This document shows, one piece after another, positions 14,601-26,600 of a stretch of DNA of 64,000 nt. Made by a program: the position numbers and the translations under genes. The stretch comes from Lanius collurio (taxonomy: Eukaryota > Chordata > Aves > Passeriformes > Laniidae), in NCBI GenBank assembly GCA_020086605.1, contig JACBWW010000004.1:36195322-36259321 (forward strand), in the 5' to 3' direction. The number at the start of each line of letters is the position of its first letter. Positions within the stretch are counted from its first letter, which is position 1. The notes beneath the pieces are model-generated. The model did not search any database. It had not been told where the DNA came from and saw only the letters and a list, made by a program, of their open reading frames with translations.

Positions 14601-17600
14601 TCTAACTGAAACATTAGTTTACTTAGGAAAACAATACGGTCTGGCCACATGTCTGGAACTTTAGGCATATGGTGGGTTAAACTATTATTCTACCCTACCA
14701 TCTCTAGAAATACATATTGAAGTAGTTAATCTGTAACTTTTCTTAAAACATGTTCCCAGGAAGACTGACACCCCAAATTCTTTTATCACTGAATAGTGCA
14801 CTCCCTCTGCTGGCACAGCACAGACCTCACACCTAAGCAGAGGAGGTCTGTGCTTGACACTTCTTCAGATGTACACCTGATGCAGCTGTGTTAACTTAAA
14901 GGACTTCCGTAAGAGAAAACCCTCAAAGGTGCCCATTAATAACTGACTTCTCTGCTGAAATCTTGCAGGGGGACAACAAGACACCATGGGCCACAATCCT
15001 TCCCGGTCAACTAGAAAATCTGTACTGGTCTGGCTCACAGTCATTTTCCAGGTGAAAGGTTTCTGAAGACTGTTATAGCATTTTCAACTTTCCAACAAAT
15101 AGTTCTGAGAGGTCAAATAAAACACACACAAAAGTAAGAGCTTGCAGCAGCAAGATGACATTACCAACTCCCATCCAGCCATGCAATGGCTGCATTTTCA
15201 CTGTTTGCCTATGTTTTAATAAAGCATGAGAATCTTATTAAAGCACTGTTTTAAGAGGTGCTGTGCCTCCTCACAAGAGTTTAGACTCCCCAAAAGCACT
15301 GTACTAGATGAATTCAGTACTCGACCTAATCAGACGATGGCCAAAACAAGTTAAATCTTTCAAGCCATCTTCAAAGCATCTAACATTTTAGCTTTAAGGC
15401 AAAAGGTTAACCCTCAGCTAATAGAGATATACTGTTAAGTATAAGAAGGTTTAGTAGTGAATAGTCCTAAAGAGTGGAGTTTCATCAGCAGACACTGGTA
15501 ATACACTAAGTCCCTGTGACTTACAGCTATTCTCTCTGTCCTTTTTGAGCTTTGACATATTAGGATGAAAACATCATTTTTGAATGGGTCTCATGTTAAT
15601 AAACAAGAGAACAGCCATATGTTTTAGCCTGAAGTCATGTTGATTTCTTGTTGATGAAACCTTCAGTTTAAATATCAAAAAGTGAAGGTAGCTTCTGAAA
15701 TGAACATATGCTTCTGTGAGTTTGGTTCTCCTTCTTGCTCATATATTTTGCAGAAAATATTTAAGTGCCTTCTCACTACAGTATACAAAAACCTTAGGCA
15801 AGCCGAGGTAAGGGCTGCCCACCCCAAGAAACAATGCAGGAGGAGAAGAATGAACCATTTACAAGAAGGATTAGAAGAAAAATCGTGAAGAAGCACTAAA
15901 TGCTGTTTTATGTACTTACCTTGCTCCTTTCAAATAGCTAATAGGCATCTTTGCAACAAGTTACATTTCACACAACAATCAGAACAGTCCAACGAGGCAA
16001 TCAGAACCTCTAGCTTTTTCCAAGACAAAAAGTGAACCTATAGTCTAACAGGTCAAAGTAATTCCCCCAAACCTGAATCTTGTTTTCTGGTTTTGAATTA
16101 TCAAGAAGTCTTGGTAACTTACCTTACAAACAGACATGATGTTAACATTAATCATTTTGTCGATCATCTGCAAGAAAACAAAGTTTTGGGGTTTGCTCAT
16201 TCGAAGTTATTTGAATTTATACATCCTCTGGGTTTAAGTGTTGGGATAAATTATCTGCCTTTTCTCCTTGCCTTCTTTCTTAAGTTTCAGGAAGAGTGAC
16301 AGGCTTTCAAAGCAAAGTCTGTGAATTGCTCTTGGTCAGGTTTCATCTCTGATTAGAGACCCACACTAATACAGAACCAGACAGGTGTATCACACTGACA
16401 CTCTATTTCCTAACACTATTTGCAATACTTAAGAACTTTAATTAATTCTTAGCCATTACGCGTTTTGAAATTGACTACTGTATTTTACTCTTGACTATCT
16501 TAGTGACTTGAAGTTTATTCCGCAGGTTAAAAAACTGAGATTTTTTTTTTTTTTTTTTTTTGCTGAACATTACAAAGCTTATTTGAAGGTGAACCAAACA
16601 CCAGATATATTTAGCAACACTTAAGCAGAAAACACTAAACCACAGTGGACCCAGTGAGCTACAGGGGTTTCAGAAAGAAAATTATGCACCAGTGAAATTG
16701 TTCATAATCCAAGCTTTCAGTGTATCCAGTACAACCAAGATTGTCCCTACATTAGGAACTGTCTAAAATGGTCATATCTAAGCTTTGTAAGAGTTATGCA
16801 GCTTCCATCCATGAAATTGCTTGCTCCCCCCTTCAGTCACTTAAAAAGCCCCCCAGCACAAGCTAAAGCAACTTATGAGCAACAGCCAGATGGGACCACG
16901 GACAGAAGCAGAAGAAGCAAGGAAGAGTATGTAAAGAACACCACCAAAAAGTGAGACAGCCATCACCAGCATTGTGTTATGCTGCTTATGTAAATCTCCA
17001 AGTTTTTGAACACTTAATTGTCATCAGAAAACCTCGCTATGTGGGTTCCTTAACCAAACCTAAATACTTCTGTAGTATCTGCTAACTGCAGTAGCACACC
17101 AGAATGTACCACAAAAGCACTTACCTTCTCCAGCTCTGGAACATCAATAAAATATTCAGGATAAGAATATGACACTCCCACATTGTTCACTGAAAGAAAA
17201 GCATGAATTAGATCACTTGGCTGCCCCCTGATTAATGACAATTTTCAAGCGATACTCTTAAAATGTTGCATTTAAGACATTCTAGCTGCTTTGGCCAAGT
17301 TTCCTTAACTGTAAATACCCCCGCGCACACGCAGTGGAATGCGGCAGCGCACGGGCGGACCATTCTAATGGGTTCACGCCGTTTTTCACGATAAACAAAC
17401 GCTCCAAGTGAAACTCGAGGCAAGCGGCGGCCGGGAGGTGGCGGCAGAGCCCAGCGCGGCCGGGCGGGCGCGTCCCGCACCCCCCGCCCCGAGCGGCGCC
17501 GCGCCCCGCGGGGGAGCCGCTACCGCCGGGGACCCTGCGCCGCCGCCCGGCCTCCCTGCACGGGGGATTCCCGGCGGGAAACACTTCTCCCCGGCACCCC

Positions 17601-20600
17601 CACACCTGCCGCGAATTACTTAAACCGCCACGATGGGGTTTTTCCCCCCCCCAATACTTTTACACTGGCATGGTTTCAGTGTCGGACGTGAAACCAATAT
17701 CCATTCTCTAAATCTCAGCCCCAACAGGAGAAAACTTGTAATTCTGTTGGAAAACAGCGCTGCTCTGCAGCCTCCAACTCCATAGAGCACATTGATATGG
17801 AGACAAAAAGCAGGAAGCAAAAGGGATCTCCGCTCCCTAAGTATCTGTTGTTCATCTTACGCAAGTGAATCGCGTGACATGTGGTTGCTGTGGCAACATT
17901 TTACATTTATATAGTGTCTTACACCCCAGAGAATCCCAAAGTGCTATGTATGCTCAGCAGCACAGTGCACCTCCAGGCAGGAGTCTGCACGGGGACAAGA
18001 AGCGTCGTCAAAAGGCACTGATGCCTTTTTCAAAAAATGAAATAAAATAGCCTCTCCACCTGTGCCAAAAGCTATCGTTTTAAGCCCCAGCCTCAAAGAC
18101 GATTTAAGTAGCAATAGGGATGCAGGATGTGCAAGAAACAGGAGGAAGAGATTCTGGCAAAGTGCGCCAACTCCATTCGGAATTCCCTCAAGCTCTTTTA
18201 GTCCACATCTTAGTGTATTTATGGAAGTTCATTAGTCATGCTGTGTTTTTCAAGTTTTTAACTTTTAGATAACCTTTAAAAATTGAGGTGAAGAATTGAG
18301 GGGAGGAACAGGGTGTTGGCAAATTCCCAGCAGACATTTGCTATATTTAGAAAGAGTGAAAAGTTTTTAAAAGGAAGAAGACCCAGTCTTGCTACTGCCA
18401 GAGTGAATGAGATTTTTTTTCTTTTCATCCAAAAATAAACTATTTTTCGTTCCATCTCTCTAAAAAGGATTTTGGCTATGAATTGTGGCAGGGTTATGGG
18501 AGACTAACCTTGGCAATTCTTTCTGAATTTAGAATGCTTATATGATTCATGCTACAGAGACAGTCACACAAAATTCACACCCCTTACTGCAGGCTGGGTC
18601 CCAGATATGCACCCTTCCACTTTCTGCAAACATCTCTGCTGCAAGTATGTAACACAACATTAAAAAAATCATGTTTTGGGTTGTACCACTATATTTCAAC
18701 TAGAAAAAAATGGATAGCAACAGGGTAAGATACTGTCCAGCACAAACTCCTTTCAAGAAACAGAGCTATTTAAGAAGAGAAAAAGGAAGATTTCCCACCT
18801 CTGCTTGGTTAACATATTGCTGTAGCTAGCACATGTTCGAAGTCACTGACAGACGCTGTTTTGAACACACAGCAAAACATTATGCAAACTCTTTTAGCCT
18901 TCCTACGTGGGTGAGAAGAAGCTTCCAAATAAGAAGTTTACAAGGATTTCAATCTGTAAGTACTTTAGTTAGACTCTGTGCAACTCCATAATTAGAAGCT
19001 CGTTCTTGAGCAGTACGTGTGGAGACTCTGATGTCTCCAAGTATAAGGTTAAAAAATAATCAGCATTGATCACTGGCAACTGTGTTGTGCTACCAGTGCT
19101 TCTCATGCTACTGTTCCAGGTGAGACCTGAAAGAAGGAAATATGCTGGAATCTGAGAAATCAACCCTTATGGCTGTTCACATTTAAATCCAGGTTTTCAC
19201 TCACACAAACATGAAAAACACAGATCAACAAAAGTCACATTCTGGATTGCAACAAATGCTACAGAATTTAAAATACAAGCTGCTAAAGCATGAAGGTAAT
19301 TACCATAAAAAATTAAAATACTGTCTTTCTGGAGTGGCCATCATCTGTGTGGAAAAATTACATTAGCAAGTCATTTCTATTACTACAGCTATCTCTAGGG
19401 GAAAGAAAATACCTACATATCACCTTATCTTGTGATCTTGAGCACAAAATCTACTAAAAACTGCTGGTGATTAGTTAGAAGAAAGGTTTTTGTAAACCTG
19501 CACTGACAATGGCTCCAAGAGAAAAAAAAAAAAAAACACAGAGGAACTCAGCTAGAGAATACACAGCTCTAGAGCATTTAGATGCTATTTTTACCATGTT
19601 TTTAGCCAAGGTGCTCATGCATATAAAAGCAAGAAGCAGGCTCTGCTTGAGGAACGTGCTTTGTTTTCCTGTAATAACCTTACAAAAAATTTGAGACACA
19701 CACTGCACTTTAGTGTCCAGTTTGTGCAAGCCTATAAAAAGTCAGATTTTCATGATTCTGTGAATCACCATAACCTAATCACAGCCTGAGAAATAATAAA
19801 AACCCTTCCAGTGTGGCTATGTACCTGGCACAGTAAAAGGTTTGCTGGTGTTTTGAGACATTTAAACAATCTACCATTCTGTAGCAATTGCTACGTGACA
19901 GGCAGCTTGCAAGCCCTACACTCCCTGAGTGGATTTTGACAGGACAGATTAGAATGTACATTAATTTTACTCTTCAAAGTTTCTTTGGAACTTATTTCCT
20001 TCAGAAAGAAGAAACAAGGCATTCACAGCTGCGTCACAACTACTCTTTACACAAAACACATCCTTGGCATTTGAAGTTCCTCCAATGGCTTTGAATTTTT
20101 ATAGCAGTTAAAAACTGGATATCATGAGTTGTATGTACTCAAGTCTGTTAGAAGTAGTAGGGAACATTCTGGGCTTTATCCTTCAATGTTATTTTTTATT
20201 GCATTTTTATTTACACTATTTTCTTGAGCATTATTTTTAAACATTTTGCAACAAGATTCATCTATTAGCAACAAAGTTCATGCAGTATATTATCATGTGT
20301 ATAACAAATTTGTTTTGAAATATGCCTAAAATACTCCACAGTTGCAGCTCCAATTACTGCACTTCAGGTTAGTAAAATGAATTTTGTAGTGAGGAGTACT
20401 TTTATCAAATGACATGTACTACTAGATGTTTGAGCCACATGATTTTTTTATGTGTTCAACCATCACAGGTTCTCATCCCTGTATTAACTAACCATAGAAA
20501 TACAGGATATGCACAGGCATATGTGCTTCCAAGGGAAAAAAATACAAAACTCCAATAAGGAACTGCTTTTACCCCACTGTTCAAAGAAGACTCAGGTAAA

Positions 20601-23600
20601 CTGCTGTTATGTTGATACTCTTCCAGCTTGTGATGAAACATCTATTTGAAATCACCTCAGCTCTACATTTGACACAGTACCTGGAGGCATCACCTTGTCT
20701 CTTCAAGGACTCCCACACCACCTACACTCCTGCAACATAGCAAACTATACTCGGGCATATTGTGTTCCTATCAACAAAAGAAACACAGCTTACCAACGTT
20801 ACCAGAAAGGGCTTAAGACTTTCGAAGCAGGAGACAGTTACTTGATGTTCTATTGTAATGATTGAATTCCGACAGCTCTGTAATTAAAAGTTCACGGTTC
20901 TCCCACAGGGCTCTACTCCTAAATTGAGTATCTCCTAAGCTAAAGTATGTGAAGCTTGTTTAGTATCTAAGATGGTATTAGGTCATAGAATCATAGAATA
21001 GTTTGGGTTGAAAGAGATGTTTAAAGGTCATCTAGTCCAACTCCCCTGATGTCTTCAGCCAGGTCATGTTGCTCAGAGCCCCATCCAGCCCAGCCTTGAA
21101 TGTTCCCAGGGAGGAGGCATCCACCACCTTTCTGGGCAACCTGCTCCAATGTGTCAATACCTTTTCTTCTTTATACCTAACCTAAACCCACACTCTTAGC
21201 TTAAAGCCATTGCTCCTTGCAACAGTCCTGTCGCAAAGGCTCTGTTAAGAACTGTCCCCATCTTTCCTAAAAGCCTTCTTTAAGTACTGAACAGCCACAA
21301 CAAGGTCTCCCCAGAGAGAGACCTTCTCTTCTCCAGGCTCAACAACCCCAGCTGTTCAAGTCATGGTGCATGCAGTCATAAGCTGCAAAGGCCTGCAACA
21401 ATCACAGAATAACACACTGAACACATTCAGTAAGCATCACAAATTCCTAGAAAGTAGGCACACATGCAAGCACTGTCTCATGTAGTGTATTAACAGCAAG
21501 CTAGAGAACATCTCAAGCATGCAGCAACAAAGCCTTAGTCAGATAAATAATAGCTTCTGTGAATTGGTTTTAATAAACTTCAATATGGGAAGAAGTTAGT
21601 AGGCATGTCAAGGCAAAACACCACAATGAAAGATTTAGAAAGATCAGATACAAACCTAAAACACCAATTTCCAGGCCTTCCAATCCTGCTTTGATTCCAT
21701 TGTAAATATCTTCTCTCTCTCCAAAGTCTGCCACGATGACTTTTGTTTCCACTTTGTACTTTTCCCCTAGAAAAAAACAGTTTTGAAAAGTTTGAAATAG
21801 TTTACCATTCAGATATTAAGATGGTATCAGTTATTAGGTTTTATAAAACATTATTATAAGAGCTGGCATTACATGTGAACATTTTCACCTCTGCAACAGG
21901 AATCCTTGAATTTTAACATTACCTGCACAGGAAATTTGTGACATTAAGCAACTTTTGGTGACAACAAATTCTCAAGTGATTCAGCACGTTTTGTTTGTAA
22001 GGGACAAGAAAGGTGGCAAGAAAGCCAATTACACACCTTTGCATAGAACAGCAAAAATGGAGAAATCTGGGAATACATGTACACAATCATGTTCAAATAC
22101 AGCTTGACAGAAACACTTCTTTTCAACTTAAGCCAAATGGCAAATGAGTCCCTTCAGACCAAGCTAAACAATTCTTTATTGCCCTCCATTTCCTTTCTCG
22201 CTTCTGGTCCCCTAAAACTTTTTGATTCTTTGGGTTTTTTCGAACACATATCAAAAAGGGAACATGTGGGTGAACAAGAAGAGCAGAACTTCAAATTTGA
22301 TCATTCTAAAGCCCTTTTGATGTGCTGTCATCTCCATCCTAACTAGAACAGGAAAAATACACGTAGGCAACTACATTTTGAAAGAGAAGAAGGCAAGTAG
22401 TAAAAACACTTCATATAAAAAGCAACTCTGCTTTCATCAAGCTAAATTATATTAAATTAAAAGCAGTACAATGTCCTCTCAGACTTCAAGAGCAGAATAG
22501 TAGCTTATCATTGCAGCATCTCTGTTCTGCTGCACCCAACTCCCACCCTAGTGGTTCCTTAAGGGACCTGTATACAGCTCGAGAAGGGTTTTGCAACACT
22601 TTGCCCCTAGATCCATTCATAAAAAAAACAGTGCCATGTTAAAGGAAAAGAATCATTCACAAAAAAGATTAGAAGCAGCCAGATTCCCATGATGCTCCTT
22701 CCCATTCAAGGGAAAGCCGCGACTCCCATGATCCTGCCATCCATTCATGCAGAATCATGAATCTACTGAACTCACTGGTTTGCTGGCTGCCTCCCCTCCC
22801 CCCACAATATCCCTAATGGCAGATGAAATTATTTCTGCTCCTTTTCCCTCTCCCCATCCTCAACCTCTTCATCTCTCCTGAACAGCTGCATTGTTTAAAA
22901 ATCCCCTGAGAGATGTTGCTATGTCAAATGACGACGTAAATAGCATTAAGCCCCTACTGCAGCAGCAGTCTTGTGATCGCGTCAGAAGAAAATCAAGTTC
23001 CACACTGAAGGGGGGGGCATAGAAATGGTCTATTTTTGAACACAGCTGTTCTAATGTTTAGCACACACATTTGGTTTCTTACAGGACACAGAATTAAGAG
23101 CAACATTAGAGGCTCATCTCATACATGCAAATGGACTGGATGGGCAAAGCCCAAGTCACACACTTTACACACATGTAATTTTTAACTGTTTTGTGGGATT
23201 TGCAGCTGTCTTCACTGCCACTCAGATGCTTCACGAAATGCAAGTTGCTTAAAGGACCCAAACACAATTCTCAGAGATTTGCACAATTGGTACTGTCATC
23301 TTTATACTAAACACACTTCGTTAGGCTTGTTACCAATCTATCTGCAAAGCCTTCTGAAATCACTTTAGAGTTACTAAGAGGACAAGGTAAAGACAAAAAT
23401 CTGAAGACCTAATACTATAAATAGAGAAAAAACCAAAGTGCTCACACTACTATTCATACAAGACCCCTCTTTGAGCCTTTAGAAAATTAGCAAAGAGCCA
23501 TTACACTTACGGTAGTTAATCAATACACCTATAAAAAGCTGCAGCACCCTTTGTGGGCAGAGGGTGCATGGTACAATGTATAAAAACATACGCAAACTAG

Positions 23601-26600
23601 AAGGCTGCCCACTGGTATGGCCAGAGGACAAGTTGCTCACGCAAACATGCAAGGCTGTCTTGCGCCAGCAGCTACCACCAGCACATCAAACCCTCCCTCC
23701 CCATTTCATGACAGCTTTCAGGTATCCTGTAACTTTTGCATACCCTGTGCTCTGGCTCAGGACCTGCAATAGAGGTGGGATGATCCACTACCTCGGGGAA
23801 AAGATGAGGAGATACACCCAAGAAAAACAGTTCCATGTCAAATGACAATGCAAACAGCATTAAGGCACTTCTGCGTAAACTTGGTCTAGTAGTCAGAGCA
23901 CAAGGTGCAGAGGAGAACAGGTGTGTTCTGCTCTGCATGAAAAAATGGAAAAGGGAATTTCCTTGATCTTAAGGATTAAGATGTTCTCAAACAGATGGGC
24001 TAGAAGAGAGAGTAGAGCACATTCCTGTTTTATCTGCCAAAAAGACACTGAGATGTAGGTAATCAAGAAAGAAGCAAATGGGCTATGTCCTTGTCCACAG
24101 TATCTAGGAGTGTCTGGGCTATTGCTGTCCAAGAGAAAATCTGAAACTCCTTAATGGAGCTTTCAGCTTGAAGACCGGGGTACTTGAGAGCTGCAGGGAG
24201 TGAAAGGAGCAAACTAAGCCAGTTTTTGCAGTCACAGCTAGAGGACATGAAAGACCTATGCCAGCAAGTCCAGCATTTCTGATGATATTTTGAAAAGTGC
24301 ATCTGATGTTTTGTCTTTGGAACTGGTACTTCAAATGCTCCTTAGCAGGAGACTGAATATTACAACACCATGTTGTCAACAGTTGTGCAGCAGTCAGTCA
24401 TCACCTACCCTCAAGATGATAAAGGAAATTCAGCAGGTCTCTCTCACAATTCTCAATTCGGACACACCAGTGTTTTAATTATCTCATTCACTAAAAAACT
24501 CAGGTGAGATCAGTACCTACAAATCAGTTTTAACATAAACATTCAACTGAAAAAGGTGCCTATTTTTGTAGTAGTAAAAGAACTATTGATTTCCTGAAGT
24601 ATGTTTCCATTGTGCATTCCTGCACAATACAGGATGAGACAGTCTGGAAACAAACACACTACATTCTTCATACCATCAGAAGTACAAACACTTTCACATA
24701 TAATCCCTTGAAGAACACACTACCATCAGTATCCTCAGAAGAGGATTCCAAATAGCATCTCAAACCTTGGTTAAGGTGTTACCTATTCAAAATAAACATT
24801 AAAAAACTTACAACCACCCCGAGGAACAGCCAACAGGACAATGCTTGCCTGATTCTCATCTAAGATCATCAGTTACAACATTAGCAGGTGAAGCAAAAGC
24901 TTAATTAATTCCAAAGGCCAGATATGTCTGACTTACAGGAAATGTATCCAGTCTTCCTATGCAAGGAAAATGCTAATCTTAAGTATCAGGCAAAGTAGGG
25001 CACACCTCCTCTACTAAGAAGATTGACTTGCAAAATAGCACCACATTACCTAGAACACCAGGAAAAAAAGGATTACACTGTAATTAAAAAAAAAATAAAG
25101 CAGAAAGCCAGAAACTACAGTGAGCTACACCCTATATAATAAAAAATAAAGAACTGCAAAATGGTTAGGAGGCAAGCATTTTCAATATTTTTTTTTTTTT
25201 AATTTTTAAAAGATTTTTTTAAGCTTGCAAATAATTCAAATCAGCAACCCCCCTAAACTGAAATCTTGGTTGACAGGCTAAGAAAATGCTAAGGAAGTTT
25301 TCAGACATAAATAAACTGGCCTTGAAAGAAGGTTCCCCAAGAGGAGCAAGCTTGTGTACTTCAATGCGACAGCAAAGGGACACCAGTTTGGTGGTCAGGA
25401 GAAGCAGCTCAGTCTACCTGAGAGAAGCAGTGTCAGGGTGTCTGTCATATAAAGTCTTGCTGGGACACAGGAGAACTACAAGATCTTCATCCCTAATAAA
25501 ATAACATTAGTTCTTGAAGCACATGTTTTCAAAGCAGTTTGCTGTAGCAGCTTGAATTTGCACCAAGAATGTTGAGGCAAATCCAGCCAACTTTGCAACA
25601 CAGAGGTCTGGGATACGAGGCCCACACTGCAAGCAGGTAATGGGGATGGTTCTTTCAAGATCAGGGAAAGGACATTAAAACTCTTGCCAGAACTGAAGCA
25701 TCTCACCACTTTACATTCAAAGTCACATATAAATATTGCCATCACAGTGATGTAATATAATGCAACTGGCTTGCAGAAACATAAGTCTCGCTTGGTCTTC
25801 AGCTTCAGGATGGTCAGAGATTCTAAGCAGTAGAAAAAAGCTCTCCATTTTTCATCATACAGGAGAGGACAAATTTGTTTAGGTAAGGAGAATCAACTAC
25901 CTCCACAAATAAAGATGCCGTCTTTCCTGTATCGCTGCAGTAGTAAAACTCACCCTAATCCAGCACTCAGTCTTCAGAAATAGTGTTTGTAACCTTCCAA
26001 TACAGGGTAAGAAGCTGAGAGATGAAAGCAAAACACTAAAACCTCCTGCTTTTTAGTACTCTATCTGTGCAGGGCAGAGATGAAGAGTTTAAGACTATAG
26101 AGTGGCTGCTGAGAGCTCTACAAAGTATTTGGTTGGTTTTAAGGCAGAGACATTCATTTTGGGAATGTATCCAATTTGGGACTTTCAGAGTTCACAGAAG
26201 TAACTCCCAGTGTCATGGATGGATAGAATCTGTTTTCCAGAGGTACCACATACTTGCAGACTGGTGATAGCAGACTTATTACAGAGTGATATAGTCACAA
26301 TGTAAAAGCATGTCAACATCAGTTGGGTATAACAAGAGCTAGCTTTCTCTGAACATTTTGAAGAGTGTAAAATTCTGAAGCCAAATATTGATAACCTAAG
26401 AAATAGCTAAAAAGAACCTCTGTTGCACCTGTTGCTGTTCCTGCATAGCTTAAGATGCCTGCCTACAATTTAACAGTACTTGCTGTATTCCTGTACATTT
26501 TTAACAGTATGTGCATATGCACACTTGGTCAAGCACCCAGGAATAGGTTCCAATTCTTTTTATTCAAGTACACATGCAGGACTTCCAAGGAATTCCTTAC

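Larger units (their letters stand above)
17190..21655 (-). other. HSD17B12: HSD17B12 intron 4
   Basis: A 4.5-kb intron containing the intragenic CpG island (17320-17625), an X-box (17884-17897) and the CR1 fragment (20983-21362). The remainder is AT-rich with no recognisable exons. Confidence 0.92.

Noticed and set aside
17232..17623. Three overlapping ORFs across the intragenic CpG island
   Set aside because: Low-complexity Ala/Pro/Gly/Arg products in every frame, as expected for GC-rich DNA; kept only as a possible promoter.
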